From Brucella intermedia LMG 3301 (GTDB taxonomy: Bacteria > Pseudomonadota > Alphaproteobacteria > Rhizobiales > Rhizobiaceae), in the NCBI RefSeq assembly GCF_000182645.1, contig NZ_ACQA01000001.1, forward strand, positions 1,612,001 through 1,676,000: a DNA stretch of 64,000 bases, read 5' to 3'. Below are positions 54,873-63,272 of this stretch, piece after piece (position 1 is the stretch's first letter; every line of letters begins with the position of its first letter). A program made the translations under genes and the position numbers. The notes below the pieces were generated by a model that was not told where the DNA came from, ran no database searches, and worked only from the letters and a program-made list of their open reading frames with translations.

Positions 54873-56839
54873 AAGCCGCCGGGCGGACGCCCTGAAGACA
54901 GGCCGAAACCATCAATCAGCGCTTCTGTCGCATCAGCTTTCAAAATCTGATTTTGTATATCTCTGAGACGTGCGAACAGCTCGCCCGTTTCATCTGTTTC
55001 AAGCGCGGCCTCAACGGCTCGCAGCTCCTTATGTAGTGTGCGCGCCCGCTGATGCAAGTGAAGCGCCTGCCGAAGCGCTTCCCGCGCATCGTCTTCTGCG
55101 GCCAGTGCCGTCGCGGTCCAGAGCTTCGCGCCCTTCACCACAAGTTCGAGCATTTCGATCTGTTCGCCATGCCCGGCATTGACCAGCGCCCGCCGCATCG
55201 CATGGCCATCTTCCATGTGACCGGCAGCCAGCACGTCCAGCATAGCCAGATGCAGCGACCTCAAGGCTTCATGTCCCAGATCGAGCGCGGCCAGCGTCTC
55301 GAAATCCTCTTCGATCAGACGCGGATGGTTGAGAAGCGTCAGCACGATTGCCGTTTCGCGCAAGGGAGCGTGCGAACCAGCACCCGGCCTGCCGCCCTTT
55401 ACCAGCGTGGAACGCACCAGGCTGTCGGAAATCGCAAGGCGCCCGCTGCCGCCAGCCGGTCCGCCGCGCCCGCGCCCGCCTTCGTTCCTGCGGTTGAAAG
55501 ACGAATTGCGCTGCCCTCCGCCCTGATACCCCTGTCGTCCCTGACCAAAGAAAGCCTGCGCCCGGTCGCGCATATCCTGGCTGTAGTGGCGGCGAATATC
55601 TTCATTGGCGATGCGGCTGGTAATCTCCCGCAGCCGGGCTTCAAGCTCGGCCCGGCGCTCGGGCGTATCGAACACACCGCCTGCCGTTTCCCGCGTCCAC
55701 ACCATATCGACCAGCGGCCTGGCATCGCGCAGGACCGCATGGAACGCAGCCGACCCTTCCGCCTTGACGAGATCGTCCGGGTCCTGCCCCTCCGGCAGAA
55801 GAGCAAAACGCAGCGACTTACCGGGCTGCAAGGCAGGCAGCCCCAGATCGACGGCGCGATAGGCGGCGCGAAGGCCCGCCCCGTCGCCGTCGAAACACAA
55901 TACGGGTTCGGGGCTGATGCGCCAGAGCAGATCGAGCTGTTCTTCGGTCAGCGCCGTGCCGAGCGGAGCCACCACCTGATGAATACCGGCCTGCGCCAGC
56001 GCGATCACATCCATATAGCCTTCGACGGCAATGATGGATTTGGCGGGCTCGCCGCCTTGGGGCTGGCAGGCCTTGCGCGCCCGCAATCCGTTATAGAGCA
56101 CCCGCCCCTTGTGAAACAGTTCGGTTTCCGGCGAGTTCAGATATTTTGCCGGGGCATCGGCAGAAAGCGCACGGCCACCGAAGGCGATGATGCGCCCGCG
56201 CAGATCCTCGATCGGGAACATGACGCGATCGCGGAAACGGTCATAGGAAACCGCAATTCCCTCGCCGTGCACGACAAGGCCGCACGCCTCGATCTGCTCG
56301 CGCGACACGCCCTTGCCAGCCAGAAATTCCTTCAATGCGTTGCGCGATTCCGGCGCGTAGCCGATGCGGAATGCTTGCTGTGTCGCGGTCGAAAGGCCGC
56401 GGTCGCGCAGATAGGCGCGCGCCTTGGCGCCAACCGCATTTTGCAACTGGCTTTCAAAAAACTGCGCAGCCAGTTCCATGACATCATAGAGCGTGGCGCG
56501 CTGCGCCTCGCGCTTTTCCATTTCCGGATCGCGCGCCGGCATCGGCACGCCTGCCATATCGGCGACGCGTTCGACGGCTTCGGGGAAACTCAGCCCCTCG
56601 AGATCAGTCAGAAACTTGAAGTGATCGCCGGTCACGCCGCAACCGAAACAATGATAGCGGCCCTTGCGGTCTTCACAGTGAAAGCTCGGCGTCTTCTCGC
56701 CATGGAACGGACAGCAGGCCCAGAAATCGCCCTTTGGCGGATTGCTTTTCTTGCGGTCGAACGAAGCGCGCGTCCCTATCAGCGTCGAGATCGGGACGCG
56801 GTCTCTGATCTCATCGAGAAAGGAGGGCGGAAAACGCAT
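54869..56839 (-). CDS. dnaG: DNA primase DnaG
   Basis: DnaG makes RNA primers for DNA replication with the replicative helicase. From the ATG at 56839 the product is 656 residues; MRFPPSFLDEIRDRVPISTLIG matches the family start better than the longer frame to 56875. A CHC2 zinc finger lies at 42-67 (CCPFH and CFGC), the TOPRIM core shows VEGYMDVIALAQAG and CFDGDGAGLRAAYRA, and a glycine/arginine/asparagine-rich linker leads to the C-terminal DnaB-binding helices. It precedes rpoD on the same strand, as in other bacteria with a macromolecular-synthesis gene set. Confidence 0.95.
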   Translation of the reverse strand: MRFPPSFLDEIRDRVPISTLIGTRASFDRKKSNPPKGDFWACCPFHGEKTPSFHCEDRKGRYHCFGCGVTGDHFKFLTDLEGLSFPEAVERVADMAGVPMPARDPEMEKREAQRATLYDVMELAAQFFESQLQNAVGAKARAYLRDRGLSTATQQAFRIGYAPESRNALKEFLAGKGVSREQIEACGLVVHGEGIAVSYDRFRDRVMFPIEDLRGRIIAFGGRALSADAPAKYLNSPETELFHKGRVLYNGLRARKACQPQGGEPAKSIIAVEGYMDVIALAQAGIHQVVAPLGTALTEEQLDLLWRISPEPVLCFDGDGAGLRAAYRAVDLGLPALQPGKSLRFALLPEGQDPDDLVKAEGSAAFHAVLRDARPLVDMVWTRETAGGVFDTPERRAELEARLREITSRIANEDIRRHYSQDMRDRAQAFFGQGRQGYQGGGQRNSSFNRRNEGGRGRGGPAGGSGRLAISDSLVRSTLVKGGRPGAGSHAPLRETAIVLTLLNHPRLIEEDFETLAALDLGHEALRSLHLAMLDVLAAGHMEDGHAMRRALVNAGHGEQIEMLELVVKGAKLWTATALAAEDDAREALRQALHLHQRARTLHKELRAVEAALETDETGELFARLRDIQNQILKADATEALIDGFGLSSGRPPGGF

Positions 56840-57152
56840 TACAGATTTCACTTTCGGTTCATACAGGCAGGCCATTCGGGCAACCAGTGCATTCTAAAGA
56901 GTATATAGGCCCGCCCGCTTCCACAGTCCATCGCGCAGGCGCGTCCCTCCCCGCTAATCACATGTCGTCAGCGGACAGGCGCATTGTCACAAAACTGTCA
57001 TATATTCGTCATGACGCTGTGGGAATGGATTGCTTTTTATTGCGAACAAGCCCATATCTCTTGGAAATTTGATTAGCCGGAACATATTTTTTCTTCATTT
57101 GTTGCGTTAGCTTAATCACAGATATTCACCTCCAACCCGAAGGGATTTTGCC
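56840..57152. other. Divergent region between dnaG and the Na/Pi cotransporter gene
   Basis: No gene is supported in these 313 bases. Three PhoB-like half-sites lie at 56984-57012 (listed separately). The dnaG promoter should also lie here on the minus strand. Confidence 0.6.
56984..57012 (+). promoter_or_regulatory. Probable triple-half-site PHO box of the Na/Pi gene
   Basis: TTGTCAC (56984-56990), CTGTCAT (56995-57001) and TCGTCAT (57006-57012) are in direct repeat with an exact 11-base period and A/T spacers (AAAA, ATAT). This is a strong match to the PhoB consensus, 140-170 bases upstream of the transporter start. Confidence 0.7.
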
Positions 57153-58829
57153 GTGAATGGTTCTGTAGTCCTTTTGCATCTGGCCGGTGCAGTTGCCCTC
57201 CTGCTATGGGCGACACGCATGGTGCGGACCGGGGTGGAGCGCGCCTATGGCGACCGGCTGCGCAGACGCCTGCGCAACCAGATGCAGAATCCGCTGCTTT
57301 CCGTTGCCTTTGGCCTGGCCCTTGCTGTCGCGCTGCAAAGCTCGACTGCGGTTACGCTTCTCGTCGGTTCTTTTGTCGGGTCAGGTTTTGTCAGCGGCAT
57401 AGCGGGCCTCATGGCCGTGCGCGGCGGAGAGCTTGGTTCCGCCCTTGTCGTCAAGATCCTGAGCTACGACCTCACGCTTCTGGTGCCGCTCTGCCTCGTT
57501 ATCGGCACCGGCATCTTCATGACGACCGAGCGCCGCGACTGGCGGCAGATCGGACGTATTCTGGTCGGCATCGGCCTTCTCATCATGTCGCTGGAAATGA
57601 CCGGACAGGCCACGGAACCTCTGCGGCAAAGCGAATTGCTGCCGGTCATCGTCGATTATCTGTCCGGCGATCCGATCACCGCCTATCTGCTTGCAGCGCT
57701 GATGACATGGCTGTTTCATTCAAGCGTTGCCGCCGTCATCCTCCTCACCACATTCGCCTCGCGCGGGCTGATCCAGCCAGAACTTGCCGTGGTGATGGTT
57801 CTCGGCGTCAATCTGGGTTCGTCGATCATCGCGCCGATCCTGACCCGTCATGCCCCGCCGGAAACCCGCGTCGTGCCGCTCGGCAATCTCCTGATGCGCG
57901 GCGCCGGATCGCTCGTCATGCTGGTGCTCTACCAGACCTTCAAACCATCGGTCGCCTTCCTTGGCGCCGATCCGGTTTCGCAGGTGGTCAATGCGCATAT
58001 CCTGTTCAACGTCATCGTGATGATTGCAGGCATCCCGCTTTCCGGCCTCGTGCTGCGGGCGACCGAAGCGCTTGTGCACCTCAACGCCGACAGCAATGCG
58101 CCTGCTCAGCCGCTGGCGACCGAGGAATACAGCGCGCTCGATGCCGCCGTGCTCGACCGGCCTTCACAGGCGCTCGCCAATGCAACCCGCGAGGTGGTGG
58201 GTGTCTGCGACACGATCGAGGTCATGCTGCGCCGCATTATCGAGCTTTATGAAAAGCCCGATCAGGCGCGGATCAACGAACTCGCGGCGCTGGACGACCG
58301 GGTGGACAAAAAGCACGCCGCGATCAAGCTTTACCTGACCAGACTCGCAACCCATGAATTGTCGGATTTCGAGTCCCTGCGGATGCAGGAACTGCTGGGA
58401 GCCTGCGTAAAGCTCGAACAGGTGGGCGACATCATCGTCCGCAACATGCTGGCGCATGTCCAGAAGAAGATGGACCACCAACTGGAATTCACCGAGGAAG
58501 GCTGGAAGGAACTCAGCCATTTCCACGCCATGGTTCTGGCCAATGCGCATATGGCCTTCAACGTCATCGTTTCACGCGATGGCCGCACCGCCCGCCAGCT
58601 TGTGCAGGAAAAGGACCAACTGCGCGAACTGGAAAAGCAGACGAGCATGCGGCACTTCACGCGCCTGCGCGAAGGCGCGACCCGCAGCATCGAGACGAGC
58701 TCCATCCATCTCGACACGATTCGCGACCTCAAGCAGATCAACTCGCTTCTGGCGTCGATGGCCTACCCCGTGCTCGAGGAACAGGGGCTGCTGAGCGATA
58801 CGCGCCTCAAGACCGCCAAGCAGAGCTGA
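57153..58829 (+). CDS. Na/Pi cotransporter family protein with C-terminal PhoU-like domain
   Basis: A 558-residue protein with two inverted transport repeats, marked by QSSTA (62-66) and HSSVA (189-193), about eight to nine membrane helices, and a helical PhoU-like domain (about 335-545). The family imports inorganic phosphate with sodium. The start is GTG at 57153 with AAGGGA upstream. The upstream triple PhoB-like site indicates induction by phosphate starvation. It sits between dnaG and the isochorismatase gene. Confidence 0.88.
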   Translation: MNGSVVLLHLAGAVALLLWATRMVRTGVERAYGDRLRRRLRNQMQNPLLSVAFGLALAVALQSSTAVTLLVGSFVGSGFVSGIAGLMAVRGGELGSALVVKILSYDLTLLVPLCLVIGTGIFMTTERRDWRQIGRILVGIGLLIMSLEMTGQATEPLRQSELLPVIVDYLSGDPITAYLLAALMTWLFHSSVAAVILLTTFASRGLIQPELAVVMVLGVNLGSSIIAPILTRHAPPETRVVPLGNLLMRGAGSLVMLVLYQTFKPSVAFLGADPVSQVVNAHILFNVIVMIAGIPLSGLVLRATEALVHLNADSNAPAQPLATEEYSALDAAVLDRPSQALANATREVVGVCDTIEVMLRRIIELYEKPDQARINELAALDDRVDKKHAAIKLYLTRLATHELSDFESLRMQELLGACVKLEQVGDIIVRNMLAHVQKKMDHQLEFTEEGWKELSHFHAMVLANAHMAFNVIVSRDGRTARQLVQEKDQLRELEKQTSMRHFTRLREGATRSIETSSIHLDTIRDLKQINSLLASMAYPVLEEQGLLSDTRLKTAKQS

Positions 58830-58880
58830 CCGCCGGTCCAGCGGCAGCAGGGCATGCCTGCTGCCGCATGGCTTCAATCC

Positions 58881-59438
58881 TTAAAAGGAAATATCCGCAG
58901 CCGGACGCACCCGCACGCGAGCATTTCCCGCCCTGAAACCGCTCAATGTTTCATTGTGATGCGCAACGATATCCGCAAATTGCAGGCTGGCGGTGTCGCC
59001 GGTCGTGTGCGCATCCCCGATCAACGTGACGTCGTAACCGAGAGAAACGGCGCGCCGGACGGTGGTGTCGACGCAATATTGCGTCTGGCAGCCGCCGACG
59101 ACGAGATGCGAGATATTCCGCTGGTCCAGAACGGTTTGCAGGTCCGTTTCGTGGAAAGAATCGCAGCTCCGCTTTTCAACGAGAACGTCGCCCGGTTTCA
59201 GGGCAAGCTCCTCGCGGATTTGCCATCCCGCCGTGCCTTTTTCCAGCTCGTCCCCCGGGCCGCCGTCATGCTGAACCATGATGACCGGAATTCCGGCCTG
59301 CCGCGCCTTCTCCTGCAAGCCGCGCAGCCGCATGACGATCTCATCGAGGGCCTGGTCGATAGCGGGCTGCCGTTCCGGCGTGCCCATCCCGGCCACGATG
59401 TCGTTTTGAACATCTATGACAAGCAAAGCTGTTTTCAT
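58881..59438 (-). CDS. Isochorismatase-like cysteine hydrolase
   Basis: A 185-residue member of the isochorismatase/nicotinamidase superfamily with the catalytic triad D9 (LVIDVQND), K89 (VEKRSCDSF) and C122 (CQTQYCVDTT), and the cis-peptide VVGG segment. The substrate is unknown; members hydrolyse varied amides, ureas or vinyl ethers. It is distinct from pncA in this window because the metal-ligand histidines (DWHP...H) are absent. It follows the GatB/YqeY gene across a terminator. Confidence 0.88.
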   Translation of the reverse strand: MKTALLVIDVQNDIVAGMGTPERQPAIDQALDEIVMRLRGLQEKARQAGIPVIMVQHDGGPGDELEKGTAGWQIREELALKPGDVLVEKRSCDSFHETDLQTVLDQRNISHLVVGGCQTQYCVDTTVRRAVSLGYDVTLIGDAHTTGDTASLQFADIVAHHNETLSGFRAGNARVRVRPAADISF

Positions 59439-59489
59439 CAGTCAGCATCCGGTGATTGGTTGGCCTTCGCCATGCATAGCACAAAGAAA

Positions 59490-59511
59490 AGCCCTCGCCA
59501 GAGCGAGGGCT
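59490..59511 (-). terminator. Terminator after GatB/YqeY gene
   Basis: AGCCCTCGC (59490-59498) pairs with GCGAGGGCT (59503-59511). The minus strand continues TTTTCTTT. Confidence 0.8.
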
Positions 59512-59546
59512 GAATCCAAAGTCGAAAGCCTTCAGGCCTTACGCTT

Positions 59547-59999
59547 TCACTGCAAAAGCGATTTCACGATGGCGCTGGCCCTGGTGAAATCCATCTTGCC
59601 GGCATAACGCTCCTTCAGGACCGCCATGCACTTGCCCATGTCGCGCAGGCCCTGCGCGCCGATTTCAGCAATTACATCCGCACAGGCCTGCTTGATCTCG
59701 TCGTCCGACATCTGCTGCGGCAGAAACTCGGAAATGATCGCGATTTCCTCACGCTCTGCTTCGGCCAGCTCGATACGGCTGCCCTCCTCGTAGATGCGGG
59801 CGGATTCTTCACGCTGCTTGACCATCTTGCCGAGGATGCCCAGCAATTCTTCGTCCCCGACCGGGTCCTTGCCAGCGGTGCGATTGGCGATATCTCGGTC
59901 CTTTACCGCAGCCAGGATCAGCCGCAGCGTCGACATGCGGCGCTTTTCCTGTGCTTTCAGCGCGGTCGTGAGGGCCTGGGAAATCTCCTGGCGAAGCAT
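59547..59999 (-). CDS. GatB/YqeY domain-containing protein
   Basis: A 150-residue soluble protein homologous to the tRNA-binding tail domain of GatB. The sequence (LRLILAAVKDRDI, SRIELAEAEREEIAIISEFLPQQMSDDEI, LRDMGKCMAVLK) fits the stand-alone YqeY family, which may act on tRNA amidation or translation but has no proven function. It lies divergent from carA with a 480-base gap, and near dnaG-rpoD as in other alphaproteobacteria, though separated here by two other genes. Confidence 0.9.
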   Translation of the reverse strand: MLRQEISQALTTALKAQEKRRMSTLRLILAAVKDRDIANRTAGKDPVGDEELLGILGKMVKQREESARIYEEGSRIELAEAEREEIAIISEFLPQQMSDDEIKQACADVIAEIGAQGLRDMGKCMAVLKERYAGKMDFTRASAIVKSLLQ

Positions 60000-60479
60000 A
60001 ACGTCTCTCCTGACGGTGTTTGTTCTGTGTTGTTCGTTTCGTGCATCTATACAGCAAGCGAATAGAAACGCCGAGCTGTCCGAACCGGCATCCCGAGAAA
60101 TAATGCGACGATTATCGTCATTATTTCGGGAAAGCCCCGCTTCGGACGATTGACCCGGCCTTCAAGTTTCTCTATTGCTCAAGGCTTAGCAGGACATCGG
60201 CACGTGCTCGCGGCGGGAGGTTTGAAATCCCCGCTGCCTTTTGGCGCATATATGACCCTTGACGCTTCATCTTTCAAGCTACCTTACCGGTGGCGGGGTG
60301 AAACGCGAACGCGTGCCGCATAATGCATGTCGCCCAAAGGCGGGAACCGGTTTTGGGGCAAAGGCATGCATGCAAACAAACAGTTAGAGCCTCGATTTGA
60401 TTCCATCAGTCCGGTGCACTAACTGGTAACGAAATAACAGCACACGCTGGCGTGCGGCTAACAAACAGGAGTGCAGACC
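60000..60479. other. Divergent region between GatB/YqeY and carA
   Basis: These 480 bases hold no supported gene. A REP-like repeat lies at 60318-60391. The carA promoter should be near its right end; no riboswitch or attenuator structure is evident. Confidence 0.5.
60318..60391. repeat. REP-like intergenic repeat upstream of carA
   Basis: ATGCATGTC and GGCATGCAT bracket a core GGCGGGAACCGGTTTTGGGG, followed by CAAACAAACAGTTAGAGC. The same family occurs at 26294-26365 and other sites in the window. Confidence 0.7.
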
Positions 60480-61703
60480 ATGACAGAAACGACACCGAAA
60501 ACAGCACCCTGGACTGTCGAGAAGCGAACCGCGATCCTGGTTCTTGCGGACGGAACCGTGATCGAAGGCAAGGGCCTCGGCGCAGTTGGCGCGGTCGAAG
60601 CCGAAGTCGTGTTCAACACGGCGCTGACCGGTTACGAGGAAATCCTGACCGATCCATCCTATGCCGGACAGATCGTCACCTTTACCTTCCCGCATATCGG
60701 CAATGTCGGCACCAATGCCGAAGACATCGAAGACCTGACGCCCGCCAACCGCCACGGCGCTGTCGGCGCGATCTTCAAGGCCGACATCACCTCGCCGTCG
60801 AATTTCCGCGCAAAAGAAGATCTCGACGCCTGGCTGAAGCATCGCGGCATCATCGCGCTCGCCGGCATCGACACCCGCGCGCTGACTTCGCTCATTCGCG
60901 AGCGCGGTGCCCAGAACGCGGTGATCGCGCATGACCCGAGCGGCAATTTCGACCTTGATGCACTCAAGGCGCGTGCTGCCGCATGGAGCGGCCTCGAAAA
61001 CCTCGATCTCGCCAAGGACGTCACGGTTGGTCAGAGCCTCACATGGAAGGAAACACCATGGACGCTCGCAAATGGCTACGGCGAACAGGAAGCCCCGGAA
61101 TATCACGTGGTGGCGCTGGATTTCGGCGTGAAGCGCAACATCCTGCGCCTGCTCACTGGCCTCGGCGCAAAAGTCACCGTTCTGCCTGCGACCGCGACGG
61201 CTGAGGACGTTCTGGCCCACAATCCGGATGGCGTCTTTCTCTCCAACGGCCCCGGCGACCCGGCAGCGACCGGCGAATATGCCGTGCCGACCATCAAGAA
61301 GCTTGTCGAAACCGAACTCCCGGTCTTCGGCATCTGCCTCGGTCACCAGATGCTGGCGCTCGCGCTTGGCGGACGCACCGAGAAAATGCATCAGGGCCAT
61401 CACGGCGCCAACCATCCAGTGAAGGACTACACGACCGGCAAGGTCGAGATCGTCTCGATGAACCACGGCTTCGCGGTCGATTCAGACTCGCTGCCGGAAA
61501 ATGTCGAGGAGACCCACGTCTCGCTCTTCGACGGCACCAATTGCGGCCTGCGCGTTGTCGGCAAGCCGGTCTTCTCGGTGCAGCACCATCCGGAAGCATC
61601 GCCCGGCCCGCAGGATTCGCACTATCTGTTCCGCCGTTTCATCAATCTGATCCGCGAAAAGAAGGGCCAGGCGCCGCTTCCGGAACGCGAACAGGCGGCT
61701 TGA
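60480..61703 (+). CDS. carA: Carbamoyl-phosphate synthase small subunit CarA
   Basis: CarA is the glutaminase subunit that passes ammonia to CarB for arginine and pyrimidine synthesis. The 407-residue protein has the N-terminal CarA domain (EVVFNTALTGYEEILTDPSY, NVGTNAEDIED) and the class I amidotransferase triad C286 (FGICLGHQ), H370 and E372 (HHPEASPGP). The ATG at 60480 has AGGAG upstream; a GTG nine bases earlier lacks spacing to that site. carB is not in the window downstream. Confidence 0.95.
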   Translation: MTETTPKTAPWTVEKRTAILVLADGTVIEGKGLGAVGAVEAEVVFNTALTGYEEILTDPSYAGQIVTFTFPHIGNVGTNAEDIEDLTPANRHGAVGAIFKADITSPSNFRAKEDLDAWLKHRGIIALAGIDTRALTSLIRERGAQNAVIAHDPSGNFDLDALKARAAAWSGLENLDLAKDVTVGQSLTWKETPWTLANGYGEQEAPEYHVVALDFGVKRNILRLLTGLGAKVTVLPATATAEDVLAHNPDGVFLSNGPGDPAATGEYAVPTIKKLVETELPVFGICLGHQMLALALGGRTEKMHQGHHGANHPVKDYTTGKVEIVSMNHGFAVDSDSLPENVEETHVSLFDGTNCGLRVVGKPVFSVQHHPEASPGPQDSHYLFRRFINLIREKKGQAPLPEREQAA

Positions 61704-61728
61704 ACGCTGCGCATGAACCATCAAACGA

Positions 61729-61755
61729 AAAGGCCGGAGCAAAACTCCGGCCTTT
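61729..61755. terminator. Terminator between carA and MFS gene
   Basis: AAAGGCCGGAG (61729-61739) pairs perfectly with CTCCGGCCTTT (61745-61755), followed by CTTTTTG. It lies between convergent stops and resembles the ettA terminator. Confidence 0.85.
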
Positions 61756-61768
61756 CTTTTTGTATCAA

Positions 61769-63007
61769 TCAGACCTCCGACAGTCTGGCCGGTGCGGTAG
61801 GCCGCACCCGCGCCACCACGATGACCAGCGCCAGAAAGACCAGCCCGGCGCCCACGGCATAGGGCATGCCCGCGAAAACGAACGGCGCATTCTTGCCGGT
61901 GAAAATCGCGAAAAGCTGCGTGAAGATGAGCGGGCCGATGATGGTCGTAATGCTCGACACGCTTGTCAGTGCGCCCTGCAATTCGCCTTGCGCCGAAGGC
62001 GGAACCTTGCCTGCCGCGATGCTGCGCAGCGGCGGATCGGCCAGACCTTCCAGCGCCGTCAGGAAGATGACGGCATAAACCATCCATCCCTCCCATGCGA
62101 TGGCGTAGCCGATCAGCCCCAGACAGGAGAACAGCACACCGGTCATCGCCGTGCGCTTTTCACCCAGTATCGGCAGGACCCGTGGCAGAACCAGCGCCAT
62201 GACGAATGCCGCGCCAATGCCGAAAAGCCCGAGCGAAAAGCCGATCTGCGCTTCGCTCCAGTTATAGCGATAAGCACCGACAAACGCCCAGACGGACGGA
62301 TAGACGGCATGGGCCAGCCAGAACAGGAAGAAGACCAGCACGACCCAGCCGATGCCCGGATAGTTCCGCATCTGCTTGAGTGCTCCCAGCGGATTGGCGC
62401 GGGCGAACTTGAACGAGCGCCGGTTTTCACGCTTCAACGTTTCCGGCAAAAGGAAATAAGCCAGAATGAAGTTGATGAACGACAGGAACGCCGCACCGTA
62501 GAACGGAACGCGCGGGCCGAACTCGCCCAGCAAGCCGCCCAGGACCGGACCGAGCGCAAAACCGACACCGAAGGCAATGCCGATCAGGCCGAAATTGCGC
62601 GCGCGATTGCTGTCATCGCTCACATCGGCGATGTAGGCCGAAGCCGTCGCGAAGCTCGCTCCGCTGATACCCGCCAGAATACGGCCGACAAACAGCATCC
62701 AGTAGGTGGTTGCGAGCGCGCAGATCAGATTGTCGAGCGCGAAGGTGAAGATCGAGGCGAGCAGCACCGGGCGCCGCCCGAACCGGTCGCTCAGATTGCC
62801 GATCATCGGGGCGAACAGGAATTGCATTCCGGCATAGACCAGCAGGAGCCAGCCGCCATCGACGGCAGCGGTGCTGATATCCGCGCCGGTCAGCTCTTCG
62901 AGAAAAGTCGGCAGAACCGGCATGATGATCGCAATGCCGATAATGTCGAGAAACAATGTCATAAAGACGAGTAACAAGCCCCGCCGTACAAACTGGGGAT
63001 CATGCAT
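61769..63007 (-). CDS. MFS transporter, TCR/Tet type
   Basis: A 412-residue 12-helix drug:H+ antiporter-like MFS protein. The first helix LDIIGIAIIMPVLP and motif A GNLSDRFGRRPVLL with FGLIGIAFGVGFALGPVLGGLLG (motif C) are those of TCR/Tet-type exporters. There is no TetR gene adjacent, so a resistance role is not supported; substrates are unknown. It starts at the ATG at 63007 and ends ahead of a shared terminator with carA. Confidence 0.85.
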   Translation of the reverse strand: MHDPQFVRRGLLLVFMTLFLDIIGIAIIMPVLPTFLEELTGADISTAAVDGGWLLLVYAGMQFLFAPMIGNLSDRFGRRPVLLASIFTFALDNLICALATTYWMLFVGRILAGISGASFATASAYIADVSDDSNRARNFGLIGIAFGVGFALGPVLGGLLGEFGPRVPFYGAAFLSFINFILAYFLLPETLKRENRRSFKFARANPLGALKQMRNYPGIGWVVLVFFLFWLAHAVYPSVWAFVGAYRYNWSEAQIGFSLGLFGIGAAFVMALVLPRVLPILGEKRTAMTGVLFSCLGLIGYAIAWEGWMVYAVIFLTALEGLADPPLRSIAAGKVPPSAQGELQGALTSVSSITTIIGPLIFTQLFAIFTGKNAPFVFAGMPYAVGAGLVFLALVIVVARVRPTAPARLSEV

Positions 63008-63229
63008 GGGACACCTGAAATATGCTCCACGACGGACGAGGTGGAACAGTCATAAATTGTGTTGATTGGAGAACTCGCGCGCCATCGCCGCTCAAAACTG
63101 AGCGTCACGCTTGCAAATCGGGAAAAGGGCCGCGCCGGTCAAAAAGCATTTATCTGGAAAATTATTTCACGACAAGGCGAATATTCCCCGGTTTCGACAA
63201 AAAGAAAATGGAATTCCGCCGGATAAAGA

Positions 63230-63253
63230 AAAAGGCGGTCGAAACCGCCTTTT
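63230..63253 (-). terminator. Terminator after the YpfJ metallopeptidase gene
   Basis: AAAAGGCGGT (63230-63239) pairs with ACCGCCTTTT (63244-63253) around a CGAA tetraloop. The minus strand continues TTCTTTA. Confidence 0.8.
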
Positions 63254-63272
63254 CCGCAATATCGAAACGATC

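Noticed and set aside
55052..56908. 618-residue plus-strand frame opposite dnaG
   Set aside because: Antisense to dnaG, whose zinc finger and TOPRIM motifs are clear; no motif in the shadow.
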